Below, in pieces: positions 37,736 through 47,235 of a stretch of 64,000 bases of DNA. The notes beneath the pieces were generated by a model that did no database searches, was not told the origin of the DNA, and saw only the letters and a program-made list of their open reading frames with translations. Location: contig NZ_LIQF01000001.1 of assembly GCF_001418205.1 (NCBI RefSeq), positions 490,838-554,837 of the forward strand, written 5' to 3'. The DNA comes from Marinomonas fungiae (lineage in GTDB: Bacteria; Pseudomonadota; Gammaproteobacteria; Pseudomonadales; Marinomonadaceae). Made by a program: the position numbers and the translations under genes. Each line of letters begins with the position of its first letter. Within the stretch, counting starts at the first letter, position 1.

Positions 37736-38812
37736 TTAGGCGGTTAAGGCCGCATTTAGTTTGTCTTCAATATCGCTTTTGTTGATGCCTTTACCAATAA
37801 ACACCAATTGCGTTTGGCGCAATTCATCCGGCTGCCATAGACGATCAAAATAGCGTTCTAGACGCGTGCCCACCACTTGAAACACCTGACGCATCGGCTT
37901 GCCATTTACCGCTGCAAAACCTTTCACTCGGTAAATGTTGTTCGACTCTACTAGGTCTTCTAATGTGTCTTGCAAAGAGTCTGCGTCCACTTCGCCTAGT
38001 TTTACCACAAAGGATTCGAAGTGATCGTGGGCATGATCGTGCTCATGACCATGCGCATGGTGATGATCGTGGTGATTGTGCACAGCATCAATGCGTGCTT
38101 CCGTTGCGGCTTCTAAACCCAGCAAGACATCCAGCGCCGCTTCACCGTTTTCGATGTAAGCAATTTTAACGCTTGATTCGACTTCGTTTTCGATTACTTG
38201 CTTAACACGATCACGCTGACTTTCGTCTAGTAGGTCGTTTTTGCTGACAACCACTAAATCTGCCGCACTAAGCTGGTCATCCAGTAATTCTTGCAGCGAT
38301 GGATCATGATCTAAGGACTCATCCGCAAGACGTTGTGCTTGGACTTTGTCTTCGTCATGAGCAAAACGACCTGCCGCCACCGCGGGCCCATCGACGACAG
38401 TAATCACCGCATCAACAGTACAATGCTCTTTAATACCCGGCCAGTTAAACGCCTGCACCAAAGGTTTTGGCAAGGCCAAGCCACTGGTTTCAATTAGGAT
38501 GTGGTCAATATCATCACGACGCGCCACCAATTGTTGCATCACGGGCAGGAATTCTTCTTCTACCGTGCAGCAAATACAACCATTCGCCAGTTCATAGAAG
38601 CCGTCTTCGCCACGTTGTGCCGCGCTCTCGTCTTCACAATCAAGTGGACACGATCGCAGTAAGTCGGTGTCGATATCCAATTCCCCAAACTCATTGACGA
38701 TCACGGCAATACGCTTACCGGCCGCTTGTTTAAGAACATTGGACAGTAACGTTGTTTTACCACTGCCTAAAAAGCCAGTAACAACCGTGGTTGGTATTTT
38801 ATTCAGTTGCAT
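37736..38812 (-). CDS. cobW: CobW family GTPase/metallochaperone
   Basis: Metal-handling GTPase of 358 residues. I chose the ATG at 38812 (AAGGA just upstream) over an in-frame TTG at 38818. Motifs: P-loop GFLGSGKTT (about 13-21), the CxCC metal site in NGCICCTVEEE, ETSGLALPKP and the SKNDL base-recognition motif. A histidine-rich loop (HNHHDHHHAHGHEHDHAHDH) near residues 240-262 could hold Co2+ or Zn2+. Its place between cobM and cobN suggests cobalt delivery to CobN. Confidence 0.95.
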   Translation of the reverse strand: MQLNKIPTTVVTGFLGSGKTTLLSNVLKQAAGKRIAVIVNEFGELDIDTDLLRSCPLDCEDESAAQRGEDGFYELANGCICCTVEEEFLPVMQQLVARRDDIDHILIETSGLALPKPLVQAFNWPGIKEHCTVDAVITVVDGPAVAAGRFAHDEDKVQAQRLADESLDHDPSLQELLDDQLSAADLVVVSKNDLLDESQRDRVKQVIENEVESSVKIAYIENGEAALDVLLGLEAATEARIDAVHNHHDHHHAHGHEHDHAHDHFESFVVKLGEVDADSLQDTLEDLVESNNIYRVKGFAAVNGKPMRQVFQVVGTRLERYFDRLWQPDELRQTQLVFIGKGINKSDIEDKLNAALTA

Positions 38813-38821
38813 AATCAATCC

Positions 38822-39601
38822 TTACGCCTCACCATCATTCTTACGATGAATCTTGCGGTATATATGAGCCTGTGATTTGTCATACAAGTACGAATCCGCG
38901 AAATCTTCGCTGTCTAAAACGTGCCCCACCAAAATCAAGCTGGTGCGAGTAAATTTCTTCGCGCGTACTTTTTCAACGATGTCTTTTAATGTGCCTGTTA
39001 CATAATCTTGATCCGGCCAGCTGGTGCGATAACACACCGCTACAGGGCAATCCTCTCCATAATGGGGGATCAGCTCATCAACAATTTTATGTATGCGTGT
39101 CACCCCGAGATGAATCGCTAATGTCGCCCCACTCTTCGCCAGCGTTGGTAGGCGCTCACGTTCAGGAAACGGCGTTTTGCCTTCGTAGCGAGTCATAATG
39201 ACTGTTTGCGAGACACCAGACAAAGTCAGCTCTTTTTTCAGCATGGCCGCTGAGGCAGCCACCGCACTTACGCCGGGGATCACTTCGTAATCGATGTCTA
39301 AGGCATCGAGACGACGCATTTGTTCCCCTATTGCACCATACAACGCAGGGTCGCCACATTGTAAACGCGCCACATTTTTGCCTTGTGCGGCTGCTTGACG
39401 AATGATCTCGGTAGTTTCATCAAGATTGAGTGATGCGGTGTCATAGATCGCTTCTGCGCGCTCACGCACATTATCAATGACTTCGCTTGGGATCAGTGAG
39501 CCGGCATACAGAATGACAGGACAGCGCTCCATGGTTTTCAGCGCTTTGACTGTCATGAGATCCGGATCACCGGGGCCGGCACCGATAAAGTAAACCGTCA
39601 T
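38822..39601 (-). CDS. cobM: precorrin-4 C11-methyltransferase CobM
   Basis: SAM-dependent methyltransferase of 259 residues that methylates C11 of precorrin-4. Family hallmarks: GAGPGDPDLMTVKA at the N-terminus, LYAGSLIP, RLQCGDPALYGAIGEQ, EVIPGVSAVAASAA and the LAIHLGV block near residue 160. AAGGA precedes the ATG. It sits second in the operon after cobJ. Confidence 0.95.
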   Translation of the reverse strand: MTVYFIGAGPGDPDLMTVKALKTMERCPVILYAGSLIPSEVIDNVRERAEAIYDTASLNLDETTEIIRQAAAQGKNVARLQCGDPALYGAIGEQMRRLDALDIDYEVIPGVSAVAASAAMLKKELTLSGVSQTVIMTRYEGKTPFPERERLPTLAKSGATLAIHLGVTRIHKIVDELIPHYGEDCPVAVCYRTSWPDQDYVTGTLKDIVEKVRAKKFTRTSLILVGHVLDSEDFADSYLYDKSQAHIYRKIHRKNDGEA

Positions 39602-39621
39602 GGTTTAAATCCTTTTAATTA

Positions 39622-40398
39622 TTAAAGCTTTTTCGAGTAACCGCGGGGCGTGTAAATCCAGTGTTTATCACCGTTTTGAATATGGCGGGATTCACTGTTA
39701 CCGACACTGACCATGGTAAACATGTCCACGTCTTTGGCGTCCAACTCGCCTAGGGTGGTAAAGGTGATATTTTCTTCTGGACGAGTAAGCTGGCGGCCAA
39801 TCATCACTGGCGTAGTCGCTGGGCGGTATTGCAACAGCACATCGCGAGCATGATTTAGCTGCCAATCACGCTTGCGTGAGACAGGGTTGTAGAAGGAAAT
39901 AACAAAATCCCCTGCGCCCGCCGCATGAATGCGTTTATCAATGGTTTCCCAAGGCGTCAGTAAATCACTCAAAGAAACGGTACAGAAGTCATGGCCTAGC
40001 ATGGCACCGACACGACTTGCTCCGGCTTGCATGGCTGAGATCCCTGGGATGACTTCGATCTCTACATCCAGCCACTCTGGATGGTTTTCTTTGCCCTGTA
40101 GCTGCTGATCGAGCAATTCAAACACCAAGGTCGCCATGGCATAAATGCCAATGTCACCACTTGAAATCAGCGCCGTGGTTTTGCCTTGTGCGGCTAGATC
40201 AAGCGCTAATCGAGCGCGTCCTATTTCTTCACCAAGAGGCAAATCATGGAAGGTTTTTCCTTGGCTCAACTCACCTAGCAATTCTAAGTAATAACCATAG
40301 GCAACCCAGTCGCTGCAAGCGTTCAATGCTTTGGTGGCATTGGGCGCAACCAATCCCAAATCACCGGGCCCCATGCCCATCACAAATAGTTTGCTCAT
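39622..40398 (-). CDS. cobJ: precorrin-3B C17-methyltransferase CobJ
   Basis: SAM-dependent methyltransferase of 258 residues that causes ring contraction and C17 methylation in corrin synthesis. Hallmarks: MGMGPGDLGLVAPNATKAL, ALISSGDIGIYAMA, EVIPGISAMQAGASRVGA, FVISFYNPVSRKRDWQL and TPVMIGRQLTRPEE. The start has GAG upstream. It heads the cobJ-cobM-cobW-cobN-cbiX operon. The 86 bp before it are too short and too featureless for a cobalamin riboswitch. Confidence 0.95.
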   Translation of the reverse strand: MSKLFVMGMGPGDLGLVAPNATKALNACSDWVAYGYYLELLGELSQGKTFHDLPLGEEIGRARLALDLAAQGKTTALISSGDIGIYAMATLVFELLDQQLQGKENHPEWLDVEIEVIPGISAMQAGASRVGAMLGHDFCTVSLSDLLTPWETIDKRIHAAGAGDFVISFYNPVSRKRDWQLNHARDVLLQYRPATTPVMIGRQLTRPEENITFTTLGELDAKDVDMFTMVSVGNSESRHIQNGDKHWIYTPRGYSKKL

Positions 40399-40484
40399 TA
40401 TTTACTACTCTCAAAATTTATTAAATTGTACTCGTTCTCACGGCACAAAGGCATGAAAAGGACAGTAAATAAAATGAAGGATTC

Positions 40485-40802
40485 TCAGGAGGGGGTAAGG
40501 CTTTCTTGACGTTGGCAATCAAGCTTACGATCAGCACTATAAACCAATAAAGCCGTTTTTCCACGATCCCAAAAACTGAGGATATCGCCGTGGTAATAAG
40601 AACCGCTAGCTGATCTCGCCAAGGTTAATATATAGGAGTAATGATTAATGACCACATGCGCTTTGCCTGGCTCATAGACAACGTTGACTTTCAGCCCACC
40701 GCAAGCGTATTCATGCACATCCTCCGCCACATAAGGGTGCGAATAGTATGAGTACGCAGGGCAAGATAGTAATAAGCCAAGCATGTACAACAATCGTTTC
40801 AT
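40485..40802 (-). CDS. small exported MliC/PliC-like lysozyme inhibitor
   Basis: A 105-residue secreted protein. The ATG at 40802 is chosen over a TTG at 40811. A signal peptide ends near residue 18 (PAYS); no lipobox is obvious, so it is probably periplasmic. The MliC/PliC fold is recognisable: YACGGLKVNVVYEPGKAHVV, YILTLARSASGSYYHGD and LSFWDRGKTALLVY, with two cysteines for a disulfide (CGG and the final DCQ). SASGxxY is the loop that inserts into the lysozyme active site. It would protect peptidoglycan from host or predator c-type lysozyme. Confidence 0.75.
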   Translation of the reverse strand: MKRLLYMLGLLLSCPAYSYYSHPYVAEDVHEYACGGLKVNVVYEPGKAHVVINHYSYILTLARSASGSYYHGDILSFWDRGKTALLVYSADRKLDCQRQESLTPS

Positions 40803-40831
40803 CAGCGTCAAGTCATCTAATACTAAGGCAT

Positions 40832-40860
40832 TGGGGCGCTTATTCTAATCAAGCGCCCCA
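40832..40860 (-). terminator. hairpin after the CZB chemoreceptor gene
   Basis: A perfect 10-bp stem (40832-40841 with 40851-40860) lies downstream of the receptor stop on the minus strand. The U-tract is missing, so terminator function is uncertain. Confidence 0.5.
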
Positions 40861-40898
40861 GACTTGTCTTGCCTTAAATCCTGACTAAATGATCAGTT

Positions 40899-42395
40899 TT
40901 AGATATTTTCTATTTGCTTGCGTAGCTCAAACATACATTCCTCAGTCATCTGATTCACCCAATGAATGACCTGCTCACTGCCCTCTTCCGCTAAACGCAT
41001 GGCATCAACGATTTCGTTACGCAAAGAAGCTTTGGTTTCCCAACTGGTGTTCATCCGCTCTAGCGCCAAGTGTACGGACTGGTGCACCTGCTGATGTGGC
41101 TGCTCTAAATGCTTAAAGGCTGTCGATTTAGCCAATGATGAATGGCTAGCATCACCATAATACCATTTACCCATACGACACGAATGATGATCCACTTGTG
41201 CCGCTTGGTACTCAACGTCTTCAGGACCTGCATACAAAGCAACATAGCCATTTTGCTTATAGATAACGTGATCTAGCTTAATTAAAGAGTTGTAAATCAC
41301 GGTGCCAACACCATCGACACTCAACGCAGAGACTCGAGAAGAGCGAGCTAGCTGATTAAACTGCTGCTCAAAACCACCTACCAACTCTTGCATGTTCGCA
41401 CTCAAAGACTTGGACTCTTCGGTAATACGGCTTACTTCGTTGACTTGCTGACTCAAGGCTGCGAGTACTTGATCCACGGATTCTGCTGTTTCCTTCGTGC
41501 GATTCGCCAGTTGCTTTACTTCATCTGCCACCACAGCAAAGCCACGTCCAGCCTCCCCTGCGCGCGCCGCTTCGATAGAAGCATTTAACGCCAGTAAATT
41601 CGTTTGTTCAGCAATGTCTTTAATGGTGACCAATGACGCAGTGACTTTATTTGAGTCTCGACTCAATGCCTCAACAACACTTGCTACCTTGAGGATGGTA
41701 TCGCTAACGGTATTGATCGAATAACGGATCTGTTCTATCGCCCCTAGGCTTTGTTCTGCAGAGGAGGCATTTTCAGAGGCCTGAACACCAATTCGTCTAA
41801 CTTCCTCATCCACGCGCATCAAGTCGCTTTGAGCTTCTCGCAAGTTACCAATTAAGTTTTCAGTATTCAGCTCATGTAACTTCGATGACAACTCGTTACG
41901 ATTGATAAGCGAAACGTTTGCATGCATCGCTTCCACAGATTTTTGTACCGCATTGATGGAACGCTTCATATTACCTGGCAAGCCCACACCCAGCGGGCTT
42001 CGATGAAAGTCACCTTTAGCGACATAAGCAAAGCTGGTATCCAACTCTTTAAAATAAGTCTCGATTAGATCAAGCAGATCATTTAACTCCCAAGCCACCA
42101 AACCCAACTCCCCAAGTCCTTTGGTATTGGTAATGCGGTGATGCAACTCCCCTTGACTGCAGGCTGAGATAGTAAAGGAAAGGCGCCCTAAGGTTTCCAC
42201 TAAACGCATGCCTTGCCAGACCATCATTGCGAAAGACAACGCAATCAACGCTGCTGCACAGAAATTAAAAACAAAGCTTTGCCATAAAAAGTGGTTTGCT
42301 AGCATGGCCAACAATAAAAATAATACAAATAAACCAAGGCTAATAAATTGAGTGCGCAGAAAAGGAATACTGCGACTAATATGTCTTTTCGACAT
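40899..42395 (-). CDS. methyl-accepting chemotaxis protein with C-terminal CZB domain
   Basis: Receptor-like protein of 498 residues with two closely spaced N-terminal helices (about 16-60) and almost no periplasmic domain. HAMP-like and signalling regions follow, with tip [20 protein letters not shown] near residue 265. The C-terminal CZB zinc-binding domain has [21 protein letters not shown] and [10 protein letters not shown], giving the usual His-Cys-His-His set. CZB receptors sense zinc or hypochlorous acid. The start is four bases after the PAS gene stop, so the PAS protein is probably its partner. Confidence 0.92.
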   Translation of the reverse strand: MSKRHISRSIPFLRTQFISLGLFVLFLLLAMLANHFLWQSFVFNFCAAALIALSFAMMVWQGMRLVETLGRLSFTISACSQGELHHRITNTKGLGELGLVAWELNDLLDLIETYFKELDTSFAYVAKGDFHRSPLGVGLPGNMKRSINAVQKSVEAMHANVSLINRNELSSKLHELNTENLIGNLREAQSDLMRVDEEVRRIGVQASENASSAEQSLGAIEQIRYSINTVSDTILKVASVVEALSRDSNKVTASLVTIKDIAEQTNLLALNASIEAARAGEAGRGFAVVADEVKQLANRTKETAESVDQVLAALSQQVNEVSRITEESKSLSANMQELVGGFEQQFNQLARSSRVSALSVDGVGTVIYNSLIKLDHVIYKQNGYVALYAGPEDVEYQAAQVDHHSCRMGKWYYGDASHSSLAKSTAFKHLEQPHQQVHQSVHLALERMNTSWETKASLRNEIVDAMRLAEEGSEQVIHWVNQMTEECMFELRKQIENI

Positions 42396-42399
42396 GTGA

Positions 42400-42936
42400 C
42401 TAATTCCCCTGCTGATACAACGTAATCATGGCTTCATTGAATGAAGGTGCCAAAGCTTCAACGTACTCTAACAACCAGTTCATGGAGCGGTTGACACCAT
42501 CATTCCCAGGGTAACGAGCTTCGATGTCTCGCATTTGTCGATAGAGTGCTTCGCACGTAGGCAACGCCGAACGAGGCGGTTTACGGCGCACCGAAAAATA
42601 GCCTTGTACTTCTCCATGAGCGTCTAAATCGACAGTGACGTTGGCAAACACCCAATAGTAACGACCATCAATACAACGGTTTTTTACAAATGCAAAAAAT
42701 TCCTCGCCGTTTTGCAACATCTTCCACATCAATCGATATGCTCCCCGAGGCATATCCGAATGACGAATTAAATTATGAGGTTCACCCAGCAGCATTTTCT
42801 CGGAATACCCGGAGATCTTCATAAAACTGCGATTGGCGTAGGTAATTTTTCCTTTCTTGTCCGTTTTGCTCACTATTAAATCGTCGTCCTTGAGCATTAC
42901 TTCCACTTCCAAAGCGGCTGTTTGGTCGTTGTACAT
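42400..42936 (-). CDS. PAS-domain sensor protein (Aer-like)
   Basis: A 178-residue soluble protein. The start at 42936 is preferred to the longer frame (43005) because AAGGA lies just upstream. A single PAS domain spans about 15-120: [68 protein letters not shown]. This is the FAD-binding Aer/aerotaxis type. A helical C-terminal tail follows. It has no signalling domain of its own; the next gene is a CZB chemoreceptor, so the two may form a split energy-taxis receptor. Confidence 0.88.
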   Translation of the reverse strand: MYNDQTAALEVEVMLKDDDLIVSKTDKKGKITYANRSFMKISGYSEKMLLGEPHNLIRHSDMPRGAYRLMWKMLQNGEEFFAFVKNRCIDGRYYWVFANVTVDLDAHGEVQGYFSVRRKPPRSALPTCEALYRQMRDIEARYPGNDGVNRSMNWLLEYVEALAPSFNEAMITLYQQGN

Positions 42937-43149
42937 GATTTTTCCTTTTGCCGGAAAAGAACGATTTAACTTTAGAGCGGGCATTCTAACGTCCTGAAGT
43001 TTCAAACCGCTGTCCTAGATCAAAAGCCAAGCGTGGCAAGGTTTTGATATTGGTAAAGAATTGTTCGTTTTTGTACAAGTATTTGACCTTTTTATCTTTG
43101 ACAGATAACCCCAATTACTAATACAGTTGTCGCGTCGCCTAGGCGACTT

Positions 43150-43303
43150 CGTTCTCGGGGCGGGGTGCAATTCCCCACCGGCGGTAATGAGACATTCTCA
43201 AAGCCCGCGAGCGCTTTCTTGATCAGCCAATGGCTGAATAGAAAGGTCAGCAGATCTGGTGTAATTCCAGAGCCGACGGTAATAGTCCGGATGATAGAGG
43301 ACG
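43150..43303 (+). promoter_or_regulatory. FMN riboswitch (RFN element)
   Basis: A classical RFN element. The closing helix pairs 43150-43156 with 43297-43303. The hallmark blocks are in order: GGGGCGGGGTGCAATTCCCC, ACCGGCGGT, CAGATCTGGTGTAATTCCAG, AGCCGACGGT and AGTCCGGATG. It binds FMN and represses riboflavin genes. The only gene it can control here is the lumazine synthase 100 nt downstream. The tail before the start (about 43355-43395) ends in a T-run and may act as the expression platform. Confidence 0.95.
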
Positions 43304-43404
43304 GCGTAGACAAGATACATCTATACAGACTTTGAACTCTTCAAAGCGGTTTGGCTTGCCTCCCGTTCGCCCTGATTCAGCATTTTTTTGTGGAATACAA
43401 CCTT

Positions 43405-43890
43405 ATGAATCAGAGCTCAACGAATTCTCAAACATTTAATCCAACAACTAAACGCGTAGCGTTCCTGCACGCCTCTTGGCACAGTGACATCGTCCTACAA
43501 TGCTGGGAAGGCTTTAAAGAAGTGATGCTGTCTCATGGTTACAGTGAAGACAACCTAGAGTTGATCGCCGTACCGGGTGCATACGAGATCCCACTGCAAG
43601 CAAAACTGTTGGCGAAAACAGGCAACTATCATGCGATTGCAGCAAGTGGCCTAGTCGTAGACGGCGGCATTTACCGTCACGACTTCGTGGCGCAAGCCGT
43701 TTGTAACGGTCTAATGCAAGTTCAGCTAGAAACGGAAGTACCTGTACTGACTGCGGTACTAACACCACACAACTTCCATGAGCATGATGAACATTCTAGC
43801 TACTTCAAGCGCCACTTCGTTAAGAAAGGCCAGGAGCTAGCTGAAGCGGCTAACCGCACCATGCTATTGACGGAATTAGCAAAGAGCTAA
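43405..43890 (+). CDS. ribH: 6,7-dimethyl-8-ribityllumazine synthase, RibH2 type
   Basis: Penultimate enzyme of riboflavin synthesis, 161 residues. The start at 43405 (MNQSS) is 18 codons inside the longest frame, with GGAA upstream. It resembles the second (RibH2) class known from Brucella and Mesorhizobium: FLHASWHSDIVLQCWEGF, VPGAYEIPLQAKLLAKTG, GLVVDGGIYRHDFVAQAV and QLETEVPVLTAVLTPHNFHEH. The normal riboflavin operon genes (ribD, ribE, ribBA) are absent, so this is a stand-alone copy under its own FMN riboswitch. It ends at a strong terminator. Confidence 0.93.
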   Translation: MNQSSTNSQTFNPTTKRVAFLHASWHSDIVLQCWEGFKEVMLSHGYSEDNLELIAVPGAYEIPLQAKLLAKTGNYHAIAASGLVVDGGIYRHDFVAQAVCNGLMQVQLETEVPVLTAVLTPHNFHEHDEHSSYFKRHFVKKGQELAEAANRTMLLTELAKS

Positions 43891-43903
43891 TCCGTATCTC
43901 GTG

Positions 43904-43929
43904 AAAAAGGCAGCTTACGCTGCCTTTTT
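43904..43929. terminator. bidirectional terminator
   Basis: An 11-bp stem (43904-43914 with 43919-43929) with a 4-nt loop and A/T flanks separates ribH from the convergent outer-membrane gene. Confidence 0.88.
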
Positions 43930-43946
43930 AGTGTATCCATTGACAA

Positions 43947-44555
43947 CTACCAAACCAAGTTAACCCCTGCCACCACGCCATTCCCTAGACGCCGTTCGTC
44001 AAAGTCGTCTGATACGATACTTTCATGGTAGTAATGGCCAAATACACCGATATTTTTAACCACACGCCAATCGATCCCCACCTTTAAACCCAGCTCAGTC
44101 AGCACATCATTGTCCCAATCTACCGATAAAAACGTTGGTCGAATATCGCCTCCAATGTACCAGGTTATATCCTTCATGACGGGCATAAAAATCGTGGCTT
44201 TGGCACTGAGGCCTGTACGTTTGTAATCCCCCGATTCCGTTTGGCTCAGCCCCATGGTGATATCTGCACCACGAGGATCATCACTAGAGCCTTCCACACT
44301 AAAACCACGAAAACCCAACAGTTTTATGTCTGCCCCAATACCATGCTCGAGTTCAACCTGTTCATAGTACAGCCCACCAAAACCGGGACGATTATTTTCT
44401 GGCTTAATCCCAATTCCTACGCCAAATTGCGAGTAATCCGTGCCAGAACTTCCTTCTAACAATAAGGTTCCAACTTTGTTTTCAACGGTATTGGTCGCAG
44501 CTGAAGCCATCGTGGCACATAACGTTAATCCTAGAACTCCAAATACTCGCTTCAT
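43947..44555 (-). CDS. YfaZ-like outer-membrane protein
   Basis: A 202-residue exported protein with signal peptide (about 1-20, ending ASA). Alternating strands (FGVGIGIKPEN, GFGGLYYEQVELE, GLSAKATIFMPVMKDITWYIGGD, LGLKVGIDWRVVKNIGVFGHYYHE) and a C-terminal aromatic (VAGVNLVW) indicate a small barrel. The pattern is closest to YfaZ-family proteins, whose role is unknown. AGAGAGAGG precedes the ATG. It is monocistronic. Confidence 0.75.
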   Translation of the reverse strand: MKRVFGVLGLTLCATMASAATNTVENKVGTLLLEGSSGTDYSQFGVGIGIKPENNRPGFGGLYYEQVELEHGIGADIKLLGFRGFSVEGSSDDPRGADITMGLSQTESGDYKRTGLSAKATIFMPVMKDITWYIGGDIRPTFLSVDWDNDVLTELGLKVGIDWRVVKNIGVFGHYYHESIVSDDFDERRLGNGVVAGVNLVW

Positions 44556-44650
44556 TTTGCCTCTCTCTTTTAATCATCCTTTGTAAGCGTCGCTCTTCCT
44601 GAGCCCATGGTCTGCTATAGAGTAGGGAGATTTTTTACTTGAAACAAATA

Positions 44651-44692
44651 AAAAAGCCCTGCTTGGCTGATCTAACACAAGCAGGGCTTTCA
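44651..44692 (-). terminator. terminator of glcB
   Basis: A perfect 12-bp stem (44653-44664 with 44679-44690) followed by a T-run on the minus strand lies just after the malate synthase stop. Confidence 0.85.
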
Positions 44693-44708
44693 CTTTCATC
44701 CAATATCT

Positions 44709-46883
44709 CTATCGCATCAGCGCTTTAAATTCCAAGCGTCGCGCATGCAATAATGGCTCGGTATATCCGTTTGGTTGCTGTTTACCTTTGAACACTAAAT
44801 CACAGGCAGCGTTAAATGCGACACCATCGAAACTCGGCGCCATGGCAATGTAAGCAGGATCCTGAGCATTTTGTTGATCCACCACCGCCGCCATACGCTT
44901 TAGCGAGGCCATCACTTGCTCAGCACTGCAAATACCGTGTTCTAACCAGTTTGCTAAGTGCTGTGAAGAGATGCGCAAAGTGGCACGGTCTTCCATTAAA
45001 CCAATATTGTTAATATCTGGTACCTTGGAACACCCGACCCCTTGATCAATCCAACGTACTACATATCCTAAAATCCCTTGCGCGTTGTTATCCAGTTCAA
45101 ACTGGATCTGCTCATCACTCAGAGTCGTTGGATCTTCAAGCAACGGAATAGTTAGAATGTCATCTAGGCTAGCACGCTCACGCTTCGCTAACTCAGCTTG
45201 ACGTTCACGCACATTGACCGTGTGGTAATGTGTCGCATGCAAAGTCGCACCGTTTGGTGAAGGTACCCAAGCGGTACTCGCTCCGGCCATAGGATGGCCA
45301 ATTTTCTGCTCTAGCATGGCGGCCATTTCATCCGGCATAGCCCACATGCCTTTACCAATTTGCGCCTTACCCGGCAAGCCACATTCGAGACCAACATCTA
45401 CGTTCCAATCTTCGTAGGCTTTAATCCAAGCTTCTTGCTTCATGGCGGTTTTAGGCACAAATGGTCCAGCCAACATGGAAGTATGAATTTCATCTCCGGT
45501 ACGATCTAAAAAACCAGTGTTGATAAACACTACTCGCTCTTGAGCTTGGCGAATGCATTCTTTTAGATTCACTGTGGTGCGACGTTCTTCATCCATAATG
45601 CCAACTTTGATGGTGTTACGGTCCAGTCCAAGCGCCTGCTCGATACGGGCAAATAACTCAACCGTAAAGGCCACTTCTTCTGGGCCATGCATCTTGGGTT
45701 TCACAATATTAACACTGCCTGCACGGCTGTTTCTTCGCTGAGTATTTCCTTGCAGATCATGCATCGCGGCCAACACCGTGATCATGCCATCCATAATGCC
45801 TTCAGGAACTTCGTTGCCGCTTGCATCTAAGATCGCGGGATTGGTCATTAGATGGCCCACGTTGCGAATAAACAACAAACTACGACCATGTAGAGAAAAC
45901 CGATTACCCGACTTGTCGAGGTATTGTCGATCCGGGTTCATCGCTCGCGTAATGGTTTTACCGCTCTTCTCAAACGACTCTTGCAAGGTGCCCTGCATCA
46001 ACCCCAGCCAGTTGCGGTACACCTCCACTTTGTCTTCCGCATCCACCGCCGCAATGGAGTCTTCACAGTCCATAATGGTTGAGACGGCAGCCTCCATCAA
46101 AATGTCCTGAATCCCAGCGTGATCGTACTGGCCGATAAAGCCATTGGGATCAATTTGAATCTCTAGGTGTAATTCGTTATTTTTCAGCAAAATCGCAGTG
46201 GGTGCATCCGGCTTGCCTTGGTAGCCAACACACTTTTCCGTGTTTGCTAGTTGAACTACGTCACCATTCTTCATGGTGACGACTAACTCACCATCCACGA
46301 TTTGGTATTGAAGTGCTTGAGCATGGGAGCCAGCCACCAAAGGTGCAGCTTGATCTAGTAGCTCTCGACCAAACGCAATCACCCGATTCCCGCGCACTGG
46401 ATTGTAGCCACCGGAGCGCTCCGCCCCCTCTTCCTCAGGGATGGCATCGGTACCGTATAGTGCATCATATAGGCTGCCCCATCGTGCATTGGCAGCATTT
46501 AAGGCAAAGCGCGCATTTTTAACTGGTACGACCAGCTGCGGTCCCGCTTGCAATGCAATTTCCGCATCGACATTTCTAGTAGAAACTTTGAAGTCCGGCC
46601 CCTCGGGCTGCAAGTATCCAATTTCGGTAAGAAAATGTTTATAGGCCTGCGCATCGTGTGCTTGACCCGAACGGGCGCGGTGATAGTCGTCTATTTGCTG
46701 CTGAATCTCATCGCGTTTGGCTAATAAAGCCGCGTTTTTAGGAGCTAAGTCGGTGACGATTTCTTCGAAGCGTTGCCAAAACACCGCCGGCTCAATACCT
46801 GTCCCCGGTGCAATTTGCTCGTTTACTAAATCAAAAAGGCTGGCGGCGATCTGAAGACCACCTTGCTGAATTCGTTCTGTCAT
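44709..46883 (-). CDS. glcB: malate synthase G
   Basis: Glyoxylate-shunt enzyme joining glyoxylate and acetyl-CoA to malate, 724 residues, the G isoform length. Signatures: [37 protein letters not shown] (catalytic Asp/Glu metal region), [47 protein letters not shown] and [18 protein letters not shown] [17 protein letters not shown] precedes the ATG. It is divergent from isocitrate lyase, an arrangement that lets both shunt genes share one control region. Confidence 0.96.
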   Translation of the reverse strand: MTERIQQGGLQIAASLFDLVNEQIAPGTGIEPAVFWQRFEEIVTDLAPKNAALLAKRDEIQQQIDDYHRARSGQAHDAQAYKHFLTEIGYLQPEGPDFKVSTRNVDAEIALQAGPQLVVPVKNARFALNAANARWGSLYDALYGTDAIPEEEGAERSGGYNPVRGNRVIAFGRELLDQAAPLVAGSHAQALQYQIVDGELVVTMKNGDVVQLANTEKCVGYQGKPDAPTAILLKNNELHLEIQIDPNGFIGQYDHAGIQDILMEAAVSTIMDCEDSIAAVDAEDKVEVYRNWLGLMQGTLQESFEKSGKTITRAMNPDRQYLDKSGNRFSLHGRSLLFIRNVGHLMTNPAILDASGNEVPEGIMDGMITVLAAMHDLQGNTQRRNSRAGSVNIVKPKMHGPEEVAFTVELFARIEQALGLDRNTIKVGIMDEERRTTVNLKECIRQAQERVVFINTGFLDRTGDEIHTSMLAGPFVPKTAMKQEAWIKAYEDWNVDVGLECGLPGKAQIGKGMWAMPDEMAAMLEQKIGHPMAGASTAWVPSPNGATLHATHYHTVNVRERQAELAKRERASLDDILTIPLLEDPTTLSDEQIQFELDNNAQGILGYVVRWIDQGVGCSKVPDINNIGLMEDRATLRISSQHLANWLEHGICSAEQVMASLKRMAAVVDQQNAQDPAYIAMAPSFDGVAFNAACDLVFKGKQQPNGYTEPLLHARRLEFKALMR

Positions 46884-47235
46884 AGCTCTATCCTTTCATT
46901 GGCCGGCTTATAAGCCAGTTTAATTATTGTTAATACTTCAAAATAGATCGCTCAATACATTTATTTAATGAATGACTACAAAAACAAACATGAATAAATA
47001 AATTCTGAAATTTCCTTACCAATCGGTAGTTTTCTTTCTAAAACCTAGTATTAAGCGTTTATACGCTCACTATGGCTGTGTTGCACAAAAAAATCACATT
47101 CATAAAAAATATGGTCACGATAAGCAATATAGACTAGATAAATCAACCAAAGCATCGCAGACTGAAATGGTCATCAAGAAATGCACGACCGCCAACAAGC
47201 GGTGAAGCGACCAAACCATGAAAGAGGAATCTGCA
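46884..47235. promoter_or_regulatory. divergent promoter region of the glyoxylate-shunt genes
   Basis: 352 bp, strongly AT-rich, between glcB (minus) and aceA (plus), with no gene. It should contain both promoters and any acetate- or fatty-acid-responsive operators. I could not identify a specific regulator site. A good Shine-Dalgarno sequence (AGAGGA) lies before aceA. Confidence 0.6.

Noticed and set aside
40399..40484. Possible cobalamin riboswitch before cobJ
   Set aside because: Only 86 bp are available and I see no B12-box-like block; these elements need about 200 nt.
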